Of a stretch of 64,000 nucleotides of DNA, positions 8,995 through 16,846 are shown in pieces. The stretch's first letter is position 1. Each line of letters starts with the position of its first letter. Both the position numbers and the translations under genes were made by a program. Location of the stretch: assembly GCA_037444625.1 (NCBI GenBank), contig JBBIMA010000004.1:1-64000 (forward strand). Direction: 5' to 3'. This stretch comes from DTHT01 sp037444625. Lineage in GTDB: Bacteria; Acidobacteriota; Terriglobia; Bryobacterales; Bryobacteraceae. The notes under the pieces were generated by a model that saw only the letters and a program-made list of their open reading frames with translations, had not been told where the DNA came from and did not search any database.

Positions 8995-9063
8995 GAGGGT
9001 TGCTCGGAGGCCGGCGGCCAGAGGCCGGCCTCCTTGCGAGCCACTCCGGAAGCCGCCCGAGCC

Positions 9064-9648
9064 TTAGTGGGGGTTGGCCGCCTGGGGCTTGATGATCCAG
9101 AGGTAGAGCTTACGGCCGTTGAACTCCCACTCCTTGTCGGGCTTCCAGTCGCCCATATCAAAGCTGTGCGAAACCACTCGCGTGCCGGGCTTCAGATCGC
9201 TCTGAAGCTTGGGGCGCAGCCGGAGGTTGACCGAGGGCAGCAAGTAGAGGGTGACGACGGTGGCTTCGCGGATGTCGGCGTCGAACAGATTCTGCTGGAT
9301 GAACTTGACCCGGTCGGTGACGCCGGCGCTGGCGGCGTTCTGCTTGGCCTCCTCGATGCGCTCGGGATCAATGTCCACGCCGACGCCGCGAGCGCCGAAC
9401 TTCTGGGCTGCCATGACCACGATCCGGCCGTCTCCGCAGCCGAGGTCGTAAACGACGTCGGTCTTCTTGACCCCGGCCAGCTTGAGCATTTGCTCGACGA
9501 CCTCGGGAGGCGTGGGCACATAAGGCACGTCGCCGCCGTGTTGGTACTCCTGGGCGGCCAGAGCCGCAGCGGGCGCGGCGGGCGCCGGCGGACTCCAGGG
9601 AAAGGCGCCGGCCAGCAGCAGCGCCAATACAAACAACCGCATTAGCAT
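9064..9648 (-). CDS. Exported class I SAM-dependent methyltransferase
   Basis: The 194-residue protein begins with a clear signal peptide: MLMRLFVLALLLAGAF, then a Pro/Ala-rich stretch with a likely signal peptidase site before AQEYQHGG. The mature part has a normal SAM-binding core: VVYDLGCGDGRIVVMAA, VGVDIDPERIEEA, and FIQQNLFDAD. The ATG at 9648 was chosen because AAGGAG lies 7 nt upstream and because it begins the signal peptide; longer frames add unrelated residues. SAM is cytoplasmic, so a secreted copy is puzzling, although such proteins recur in Acidobacteriota. Confidence 0.8.
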   Translation of the reverse strand: MLMRLFVLALLLAGAFPWSPPAPAAPAAALAAQEYQHGGDVPYVPTPPEVVEQMLKLAGVKKTDVVYDLGCGDGRIVVMAAQKFGARGVGVDIDPERIEEAKQNAASAGVTDRVKFIQQNLFDADIREATVVTLYLLPSVNLRLRPKLQSDLKPGTRVVSHSFDMGDWKPDKEWEFNGRKLYLWIIKPQAANPH

Positions 9649-9786
9649 TTTGGCTTCTCCTTTTCTCGTGGGCGCGAGCCGAATGGCGATCAAGGCCCCG
9701 ATCGTTTGAGATTAGCGCGGAAGGGGGGCGGCGCGCAATGGGGAGCGACGGGTTCTCCGGCCGCGGGCGGGGCGCCCGGGGCGGTC

Positions 9787-10449
9787 TCAGCGCTTGCGCT
9801 CGATGCGGAAGTCGTCGAAGTAGGTGACGCTGTCGGCTTCGGTGAGCAAGCCTACCTTGCCTGGGCCGGGAAAGGCGCCGTCTTCGACCTCCAGCAGTTG
9901 GCGATGGTTGAAGTAAACCCGGAAGCGGCTTCCCCGGAAGCTGACCTTGAGGGTGCTCCAGCTTTGGGAAGGCACGCGGCGCTCGACGCCGAAAAGGGTG
10001 GGCTTGCCGCGGGCGGCCAACGGGACGGGCCTGCCGTTCTGGACGCGGAGAACCGAGAGGCTGTTGGCCAGAGCGCTGGCCCGCGCGAGGTAATAATTGC
10101 GGGAGTCCCGGTAGCGCCAGACCAGCCCTCCGGAGCGGTCCTGACTGCCGGAGACCGGTTTGAACTTGACGCTCACGCTGCCGTCGGCGATCTGCTCGGT
10201 CTGGAGGACGGCCAGGGAAAAGACGCCCGGCGGAGCGGGAGAGAGCTGAGCCAGCACGAAGGGACGGCTGGGAGCGGATCGGTCCTGAACCACCGCCCAG
10301 CGGCCGGCTTGGGAGTCGCGCGCCGCCCAGTCCTGGGGCAGGCTGCCTGGGGCGGCGGAATCGAAGCCGGTGCCGCGCGCCTCGCAGCCGACGAGCCAGA
10401 GGCAGCAGGCGCACACGGCGATCGCCGGCAGAAGATGAATGCGGAACAT
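9787..10449 (-). CDS. Lipoprotein with LamG/DUF1080-like domain
   Basis: The 220-residue product starts with a lipoprotein signal whose lipobox is LVGC, predicting lipid attachment. The mature domain has features of the concanavalin-like 3-keto-disaccharide-hydrolase (DUF1080) family: SGGLVWRYRDSRNYYLARA, WSTLKVSFRGSRFRVYFN, GKVGLLTEADSVTYFDDF. It probably binds or cleaves a glycan at the outer membrane. A TACAAT hexamer (10468-10463) overlaps an earlier in-frame ATG at 10464, which favours the ATG at 10449. Confidence 0.7.
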   Translation of the reverse strand: MFRIHLLPAIAVCACCLWLVGCEARGTGFDSAAPGSLPQDWAARDSQAGRWAVVQDRSAPSRPFVLAQLSPAPPGVFSLAVLQTEQIADGSVSVKFKPVSGSQDRSGGLVWRYRDSRNYYLARASALANSLSVLRVQNGRPVPLAARGKPTLFGVERRVPSQSWSTLKVSFRGSRFRVYFNHRQLLEVEDGAFPGPGKVGLLTEADSVTYFDDFRIERKR

Positions 10450-10536
10450 GCCCCTCGATCCCATTGTAGCCGCTTGGGGGCGGGGGCCGCCCGCCCTTTC
10501 TGATCGGCTCGCGGGCGGGAAGCTTTAGCGGGCCGC

Positions 10537-11634
10537 TCAAGCCAGCCGGAGGTTGGCCTCGGCCTTCAGGGAGAAGTCGGCGAACCGGCCGGCCTCGAGC
10601 TTGGGGAAGGCGGCGGCGGCGATCATGGCGGCGTTGTCGGTGGCCAGCTCGAGGGTGGGGAAGTAGACCGGGCAGGGCAGGCGGGCGCCGGCGGCCGCGG
10701 CGCGCAATCCGGCGTTGGCGGCCACGCCGCCCGAGACGATGAGGGAGCGCGCGCCGCCGGCCTCGGCGGCGGCGGCCGCGCGACGAATGAGTTCCTCGAT
10801 GACGGTGCGCTGGAAGGAAGCCAGTAGGTCCAAGGTGGCCTGCGGGGTCACGGCCAGCCACTGTTGGAGGGTGGGGCGGGGTGAGCGGGCCAGCAGGTCG
10901 CGGCGGGCCTGGATCTCGGCGGCGAGGTCGCGCTGCTCGACCCAGCGCAGGACGGCGGTTTTCAGCCCGCTGAAACTGAAGTCCAGGGGATTGCCCTTCA
11001 TGCGGGCCAGGGTGAAGGAGACGGCCTCGGGGTTGCCGTAAGGGGCCAGCCGGTCAATGACCGGGCCTCCGGGATAGCCGAAGCCGAGCAGCTTGGCGAC
11101 CTTGTCGTAGGCCTCGCCGGCGGCGTCGTCGCGGGTGCGTCCGAGCAGGCGGTAGCGAGGTCCCTGGTGGAACTCGAACAAGTGAGTGTGGCCGCCGCTG
11201 ACCACCAGCGCAAGGGCCGGGTATTCGATGCTGCGGCCCTCCCGGCGGGCCTCCAGCACGACGGCGTGGATGTGCCCTTCCAAGTGATTGACGCCGATCA
11301 GCGGCAGGCGGCGGGCGAAGCAGAGCGCCTTGGCGTAGGTCATGCCGACCAGCAGCGAACCGACCAGACCGGGACCGGCGGTGACGGCCACCGCCGCCAC
11401 CTCGTCCAGGGCCTTGCCCGCCCGCTCGAGCGCCAGACGCACCACGGGCACGATGGCGCGGAGATGCTCGCGCGAAGCCAGTTCGGGCACCACGCCGCCG
11501 TAAGGGAGATGCGTGCCGAGCTGCGAGGCCACCACCGAGGAGAGGACGGTCTGGCCGCCGGCCACCAGGGCGGCGGCGGTCTCATCGCAGGAGGTCTCGA
11601 TGCCTAAAATGGTTGCGGGCGAAGCTTGCGCCAT
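10537..11634 (-). CDS. tsaD: tRNA N6-adenosine threonylcarbamoyltransferase TsaD
   Basis: TsaD transfers the threonylcarbamoyl group to A37 of ANN-decoding tRNAs, working with TsaB and TsaE. The 365-residue protein has the family start ILGIETSCDETAAALV, the metal-binding HLEGH motif, VSGGHTHL, GEAYDKVAKLLG, and the C-terminal SGGVAANAGLR plus TDNAAMIA. Full length. Its ATG shares the sequence CATG (11632-11635) with the start of queA on the opposite strand, so each gene's promoter must lie inside the other. Confidence 0.95.
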   Translation of the reverse strand: MAQASPATILGIETSCDETAAALVAGGQTVLSSVVASQLGTHLPYGGVVPELASREHLRAIVPVVRLALERAGKALDEVAAVAVTAGPGLVGSLLVGMTYAKALCFARRLPLIGVNHLEGHIHAVVLEARREGRSIEYPALALVVSGGHTHLFEFHQGPRYRLLGRTRDDAAGEAYDKVAKLLGFGYPGGPVIDRLAPYGNPEAVSFTLARMKGNPLDFSFSGLKTAVLRWVEQRDLAAEIQARRDLLARSPRPTLQQWLAVTPQATLDLLASFQRTVIEELIRRAAAAAEAGGARSLIVSGGVAANAGLRAAAAGARLPCPVYFPTLELATDNAAMIAAAAFPKLEAGRFADFSLKAEANLRLA

Positions 11635-12700
11635 GCGCCTGTCCGACTTCGATTATCCCTTGCCCGGCGAGCTGATTGCGCAGGAGCCGGCGGCCGAGCG
11701 CTCGGCCTCGCGCATGCTGGTGGTGGACCGGCGGGCGGGGCGGTGGGAAGACCGGCTGTTCCGCGAGCTGCCGGAGTTCCTGGGCCCGGGCGATTGCCTG
11801 GTGCTGAACGACTCGCGGGTGCTGCCCGCGCGCCTGTTCGGCCGACGGGCGGGCGTGCGTGCGCTGCGCGTGGGCAAGAAGAACCCGGCGCGCAAGACGC
11901 ACCTGAAGGGGAGGGTGGAGGTGTTGCTGCTTCGCCCCTCGGCCGAGGATCCCTACGTCTGGCAGGCGCTGGTGCGCCCCGGGCGCAAGATGCGTCCGGG
12001 CGAGCGCATCCTGGTGGAGGGCGGGCTGGAGGCGGAGATCCTGCACTGGGGGCCGTTCGGGGAGCGCACGGTGCGCCTGAAGTGCGAGGGCGATCTGCCG
12101 GCCAAGCTGGAAGAGGTCGGGCACGTGCCTCTGCCGCCTTACATTCGCCGGCCGGACCGTCCCGAGGATCGGGAGCGGTACCAGACGGTCTACGCGCGGC
12201 GGCCGGGCTCGGTGGCGGCGCCGACGGCGGGCCTGCACTTCACTCAGGAAATCCTGGAGCGCTGCCGGGAGGCGGGGGCGGAAATCGCCTGGGTGACCCT
12301 GCACGTAGGCCTGGGCACGTTCCAGCCGGTGCGAGCCGAGCCGATCGAGCAGCAGCGCCTGCACGCGGAGTGGTTCGACATCAGCCCGGAGAACGCGACG
12401 CGCCTGCGAGCGGCGCGCCGCCTGGTGGCGGTGGGGACCACCAGCGTGCGGGTCCTGGAGACGGCCGCCCGGGCGCAGGGCCTCGCCGCCATGCGGGGGG
12501 AAACCGACCTGTTCATCTACCCGGGCTTCCAATTCCGCGCCACCGGGGCGCTTCTGACCAACTTTCACCTGCCGCGCAGCAGCTTGCTGATGCTGGTCTG
12601 CGCCTTCGCGGGGCGGGAGCTGACGCTGGAGGCCTACCGGCACGCCGTCCAGCAGCGCTACCGGTTTTACTCCTACGGGGACTGCATGCTGGTAGTCTGA
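11633..12700 (+). CDS. queA: S-adenosylmethionine:tRNA ribosyltransferase-isomerase QueA
   Basis: QueA adds the cyclopentenediol-epoxide moiety from SAM to 7-aminomethyl-7-deazaguanine in tRNA, the penultimate step of queuosine synthesis. The 355-residue product begins MRLSDFDYPLPGELIAQEP and contains VLNDSRVLPARLFG, SVAAPTAGLHFT, VTLHVGLGTFQPV and TNFHLPRSSLLMLV, all family hallmarks. A lysine/arginine-rich insert (VGKKNPARKTHLK) lies near residue 80. The ATG at 11633 overlaps the tsaD start on the opposite strand, and the 3' end overlaps the SBBP gene by 28 bp. Confidence 0.95.
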   Translation: MRLSDFDYPLPGELIAQEPAAERSASRMLVVDRRAGRWEDRLFRELPEFLGPGDCLVLNDSRVLPARLFGRRAGVRALRVGKKNPARKTHLKGRVEVLLLRPSAEDPYVWQALVRPGRKMRPGERILVEGGLEAEILHWGPFGERTVRLKCEGDLPAKLEEVGHVPLPPYIRRPDRPEDRERYQTVYARRPGSVAAPTAGLHFTQEILERCREAGAEIAWVTLHVGLGTFQPVRAEPIEQQRLHAEWFDISPENATRLRAARRLVAVGTTSVRVLETAARAQGLAAMRGETDLFIYPGFQFRATGALLTNFHLPRSSLLMLVCAFAGRELTLEAYRHAVQQRYRFYSYGDCMLVV

Positions 12701-14829
12701 GAGGCGCCCAAGCCGGTCTCCTCAGGCTTCAAGGCGATGAGGAAGCCGTCGGCCAGCCCACCTCCGTGCGCGCCTTGCAAGGGCGCCTGGCTGAGGGGGA
12801 AGCCGCGGTCCTGCACCGAGCCGGCGATGTAAATGACGCCGTCGCGGGAAACGGCGATGCCGTAGCCCACGTTGATGCCGGTGCGGCCGAGATAGGTGGA
12901 GTAAACCAGGGCCCGCTCGGCCGGCGCGGCGGGATCCAGCACCGCGCAAAAGGCTTCGACGCCGCCGCCGTAGTCCTTTTGAAACGCCTGGGCGGTCAGG
13001 GGGAAATCCTTCGAGAGGGTGTAGCCGGTCAGGTAGATGCGGCCCGCCTCATCGAGGGCCACGTCGTAGGCGACCTCGCCGCCTCCGGCGCCGAAGTAAG
13101 TCGAGTACAGCAGACCCTGGCCGCCCGGGCGGGCGGGATCCAAGAGGCTGACGAAGACCTGGCCGCTGCGGCGTGGGGCCGGCTGGTAGGGGTCTCCGGC
13201 CACGGGAAAGTCCGAGGATAGCGTGTAGCCGGTCAGCACGAGTCTGCCTTGGCGATCGCGGGCGATCCGGCGGGGCTCCTCGGCGCCGGTCCCGCCCAGA
13301 TAGGTGGAATAGAGGAGGCCGTCGTATTCGGGGCGGTTCATGTCGAGCACGGTGAGGAATACGTCGCCGCCGCCCTGGTACTTGGGCAGGAAGGCGTCGC
13401 CGCTGACATGATAGAGCTCGGAAGTGGTGGCGCCGGCGATGGCCGCTATGCCGCGGCCCAATGCGACGACGGCGCGCGCTTCATCGTTGTATTCGCCGCC
13501 CAGGTAGCTGGAATAGAGCACGGCGGCGGGCGGATCCGCCGCGTTGGGATCCATCCAGACGACGAAGCCGTCCTGATCGCCCCAGCGCCCGCGCTGGATG
13601 GGCTTGCCGATCAGGGGGAACTCCTCGGATTTGGTGACGCCCACGACGTAGACGTAGCCCTCCTGATCCACGGCGATGCCGTAACCGGTGTCGGAGCCCT
13701 CCCCTCCCCAGTAAGTGGAGAACAACAAGCCCACGGGTCCGGCGACCGAAGGATTCAGCTTCACGACGAAGGCGTCCTGACCGGTGTCGCCCGCCCGCTG
13801 TATCTGGGGCGCATTGCCGCCCAAGGGAAAGTCGGTGGATTGCGTCCAGCCGGTCAGATAGACGTTGCCCTGAGGGTCCAGCTCCATGGAGGTGGGCGTA
13901 TCGGCGCCGCTGCCGCCCAGGTAGGTGAAGTAAACCAGCGCGTCGGCGCCCTCGCGTGCGGGATCGAGTTTGGCGACGAAGATGTCGCGGGCGCCTGCGC
14001 CGGCCGTCTGCACGCTGTCCGGCGTAGCGGGCAGGTCGGCCGAGCCGGTGTAGCCGGCGAGATAGACCATGCCCTGAGCGTCCACCTTCACGCTGACGAT
14101 GCTGTCGTCGGAGCCGGCGCCCAGATAGGTGGCGTAGATCAGCACGGGGTCAATGACGAGCGGACGCCGGGGATCGTAGCGCAAGGGCGCCAAGGCGACG
14201 CGGTCGCCGGCCAGCAATCGGTAGCGGCACTCGATCGGGCGGCGCCGTCCGCCCTCGGGTTGGTAGGCCAGGGGTTTCTTTTGGAGCAGCCGGCGGCCGC
14301 CGGCCAGGATTTCCAGGTCGCCGTGGGGCGTGAGCCGGAGCCGGTCGGCGCCCGCGAAGCGCAAGCGGACGGCGGAGGGATCGGCCCCGGGCGCAAGCCG
14401 GAGGTCGTATTCCAAGGCGCCGCCCGCCCCGTAGAACAGCACGTCCACGCCGGGATAGAGGCCCCGGTAAACGAGCGCGCGGTACTGCGGCACCGCCCAG
14501 AGCCAGCCTTCGGGCCGGTTGCCCAGGATGTAATGGGCGGCGGAAGGCAACCGCCCCACACCCTCGATGGCGGCCGGAGCGAGCGCGCCTTCGAACGCCA
14601 TGCGCACGATGCGGCCGGCGCCCGCCAACCGGAGGCGCACTTCGCCCTCCAGGAACTCCGCGGAGTAGCCCCTCAGCCGGGATTGGAAGCGAACCCCGGG
14701 CTCGCTCTGCCCGCGGTTGGGCTCAAAGCGAGGCGGCAGCGCGGCCAGCCGGCGCCGGGCCTCGTCCACAGGCGCCGCCAGGCAGCTCGCGGTCGCCAGC
14801 AAGAGAATCAAACGACCCGTGGAAGCCAT
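12673..14829 (-). CDS. SBBP-repeat beta-propeller protein
   Basis: This 718-residue secreted protein has a signal peptide (LILLLATASCLAAPV), then an N-terminal domain typical of this family (FEPNRGQSEPGVRFQSR, HYILGNRPEGW, YPGVDVLFYG; about residues 30-230). About eight SBBP repeats follow, each built on YSTYLGG, then DxxGxVYxxGxTxSxDFP. Such proteins are abundant in Solibacteres and probably sit outside the cell; no enzymatic activity is known. The 3' end overlaps queA by 28 bp. A hairpin lies just upstream of the start. Confidence 0.85.
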   Translation of the reverse strand: MASTGRLILLLATASCLAAPVDEARRRLAALPPRFEPNRGQSEPGVRFQSRLRGYSAEFLEGEVRLRLAGAGRIVRMAFEGALAPAAIEGVGRLPSAAHYILGNRPEGWLWAVPQYRALVYRGLYPGVDVLFYGAGGALEYDLRLAPGADPSAVRLRFAGADRLRLTPHGDLEILAGGRRLLQKKPLAYQPEGGRRRPIECRYRLLAGDRVALAPLRYDPRRPLVIDPVLIYATYLGAGSDDSIVSVKVDAQGMVYLAGYTGSADLPATPDSVQTAGAGARDIFVAKLDPAREGADALVYFTYLGGSGADTPTSMELDPQGNVYLTGWTQSTDFPLGGNAPQIQRAGDTGQDAFVVKLNPSVAGPVGLLFSTYWGGEGSDTGYGIAVDQEGYVYVVGVTKSEEFPLIGKPIQRGRWGDQDGFVVWMDPNAADPPAAVLYSSYLGGEYNDEARAVVALGRGIAAIAGATTSELYHVSGDAFLPKYQGGGDVFLTVLDMNRPEYDGLLYSTYLGGTGAEEPRRIARDRQGRLVLTGYTLSSDFPVAGDPYQPAPRRSGQVFVSLLDPARPGGQGLLYSTYFGAGGGEVAYDVALDEAGRIYLTGYTLSKDFPLTAQAFQKDYGGGVEAFCAVLDPAAPAERALVYSTYLGRTGINVGYGIAVSRDGVIYIAGSVQDRGFPLSQAPLQGAHGGGLADGFLIALKPEETGLGASQTTSMQSP

Positions 14830-14842
14830 AGACTCGCCGGGC

Positions 14843-14863
14843 CTGGAAGCCCTTGCCTTCCAG
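14843..14863. other. Inverted repeat between selB and the SBBP gene
   Basis: CTGGAAG and CTTCCAG, a perfect 7-bp pair, enclose 7 nt in the 61-bp space between the selB stop and the SBBP start. On the minus strand it has no U-tract, so a terminator is doubtful; it could be a leader hairpin. Confidence 0.3.
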
Positions 14864-14890
14864 TTTAGCCTCTTCGCGGATCGGCTCGCG

Positions 14891-16762
14891 CTACAGCACG
14901 ACCCGCTCGTCGCCCTCGCGGCGCGTCACCCGCTCGCGGTCCAGATACTCGAGCAGCGGGATGGCGTACTTGCGGGAGACGCCGGTCAGGTCCTTGAAGC
15001 GACCGACGCTGAAGCGCTCGCCGCGGTGCTGCGCCAGCAGGGCGCGCAATTGTTCCAGGGCGTCGGCGTGAAAGACCAGCTCGTCGCCCAGGCGAAGCAA
15101 TTTGCCGCGCCGGATGAGGATCTGCAACAGCTCGCGAGCGCGGGCCGGCGGCAGGCCGGACTTGGCCAGCACCTCGGCGGTTGCGGGCACGGCCAGTCCG
15201 GCGGCGAGGAAGGCTTGCTCGATGGCGGCCAGGGCCTGCTCCTCCTGCTGGGCGAAGCGGACGCGGTGGGCGGCCAGGCGAACGATGTCGCCCTCGGGAA
15301 CCAAGGCGCCGGCGGAGTGCTCGATGAGCGCGTCCAGCAGGAAGGAGGGCGCGCCCGGCAGCAGGCGCCCGCGCAACTCTTGCTTGGGCATGCCGGGCTG
15401 GAGCGGGTTGCGGCGGTGGAAGTCGGCCAGGGCCTCCCGGAGGGCGGCGGTGGCGCGCTGCGCCCAGAGCGGATCCGCCAGCCACGGCTCGGGCTTGCGC
15501 AACACGAGCAAACCGGCCTCGCGAGCCGCCTGCTCTATTTCGGCCGGCATCCAGCCGGTGCGAGCGATCAGGGAGGCCGCGCTCATCCCGTAAGGGGCTT
15601 CGCGGACCAGCAGCGCGATCCGCTGCGCCGCTCCGGCCCAGGCCAGGGTGCTCAAGCGTTCGCCGGCCGGCTCGCCGCGGCGGTAGCGGCGGCCGGCGAT
15701 GTCCACCACCAGGCCGCCGCCGATGGTGACGACCGGAGAGAACATGCGGATGATGAAGCGGTCGCCCGGCAGCACGAGCACGGGCTCGCGCAGCAGGAGG
15801 CGGGCCCAGGCCTGCGCACCGGGCGCCAGCGTCTGGCCTTCCAGCAGGCGGACCTCGGCCTCCACCTCGGCCGCGCCGGCGTGAAAGTGCACCGGGGCGC
15901 GATGCTTGAGCGGGCGGGCGGAGGGAAGCAGCTCCAGCCGGCAATCCAATTCGCGGACCGCCGCGAACAAGCCCGGGGCGGTCAGCACCGTGCCGCGGGG
16001 CAGTTCGGCGGGCTCGGCGCCGGCCAGATTCAACGCCGTGCGCTGGCCGGCCAGCGCCCGCTCGACCGGCCGCCCATGCACCTGAATGCCTCGCACGCGC
16101 AGGCGCTGACGGCCTGGATGGGCCTCCAGTTCCTGCTCGCGCGCCACCGAGCCCGAGATGAGCGTTCCGGTGACTACGGTGCCGAATCCCCGCATCGAGA
16201 AGGAACGGTCCACCGGCAGGCGGAAGTGGCGGGTGGCGTCTTTCTCGGGCGTCCGGGCGGCCATCTCGGCCAGGGCCTGGCGGAGTTCGGCGAGTCCCTC
16301 ACCCGTCACGGAGCTCACGGCGAGGACGGGGGCGCCCTGGAGGAAGGAGCCGGCGAGGAACTCCTCGACTTCCAGCCGCACCAGCTCGAGCAGGTCGCGC
16401 TCGACCAAGTCGGCTTTAGTCAGAGCGACCAGGCCGCGTCGGATCCCGAGCAGGCGGCAGATTTCGAAATGCTCGCGGGTTTGGGGCTTGATGGACTCGT
16501 CGGCGGCCACCACCAGCAGGACCAGGTCAATGCCCCAGGCGCCGGCCAGCATGTTCTTGACGAAACGTTCGTGGCCGGGCACGTCCACGAAGCCGAGGCG
16601 CAGGTCGTCGCCCAGCTCCAGGTGGGCGAAGCCCAGGTCAATGGAGATGCCGCGGCGTTTCTCCTCCTCGAGCCGGTCGGTGTCAATACCGGTGAGGGCC
16701 TTCACCAAGGCGGTCTTGCCGTGGTCAATATGGCCGGCGGTGCCGACGATGACGTGCTTCAT
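14891..16762 (-). CDS. selB: Selenocysteine-specific elongation factor SelB
   Basis: SelB delivers selenocysteyl-tRNA to in-frame UGA codons marked by a SECIS hairpin. The 623-residue product has the EF-Tu-like GTPase domain (GHIDHGKT at residues ~11-18, DVPGHERFVKNM, TKAD), SelB-type domains 2 and 3 (RSFSMRGFGTVVTGTLISG), and the long C-terminal winged-helix array that recognises SECIS, ending in FKDLTGVSRKYAIPLLEYLD. It implies that the organism decodes selenocysteine; selA, selD and selC are not in this window. Confidence 0.95.
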   Translation of the reverse strand: MKHVIVGTAGHIDHGKTALVKALTGIDTDRLEEEKRRGISIDLGFAHLELGDDLRLGFVDVPGHERFVKNMLAGAWGIDLVLLVVAADESIKPQTREHFEICRLLGIRRGLVALTKADLVERDLLELVRLEVEEFLAGSFLQGAPVLAVSSVTGEGLAELRQALAEMAARTPEKDATRHFRLPVDRSFSMRGFGTVVTGTLISGSVAREQELEAHPGRQRLRVRGIQVHGRPVERALAGQRTALNLAGAEPAELPRGTVLTAPGLFAAVRELDCRLELLPSARPLKHRAPVHFHAGAAEVEAEVRLLEGQTLAPGAQAWARLLLREPVLVLPGDRFIIRMFSPVVTIGGGLVVDIAGRRYRRGEPAGERLSTLAWAGAAQRIALLVREAPYGMSAASLIARTGWMPAEIEQAAREAGLLVLRKPEPWLADPLWAQRATAALREALADFHRRNPLQPGMPKQELRGRLLPGAPSFLLDALIEHSAGALVPEGDIVRLAAHRVRFAQQEEQALAAIEQAFLAAGLAVPATAEVLAKSGLPPARARELLQILIRRGKLLRLGDELVFHADALEQLRALLAQHRGERFSVGRFKDLTGVSRKYAIPLLEYLDRERVTRREGDERVVL

Positions 16763-16798
16763 GGGGCCGCTGGTACTATGCTACGCGGAGCGGGGGCG

Positions 16799-16833
16799 GC
16801 CGGGCGAGACGCCGGCCCGGAGCCTCGCCCGGC
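16799..16833 (-). terminator. Strong hairpin downstream of the TonB receptor gene
   Basis: Perfect 10-bp arms at 16799-16808 and 16824-16833 enclose 15 nt that can themselves pair. The hairpin lies 13 bp beyond the stop codon of the TonB receptor and before selB. There is no U-tract, so it is either a Rho-assisted terminator or an mRNA 3'-end stabiliser. Confidence 0.4.
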
Positions 16834-16846
16834 GCGCTGCGGGCGG

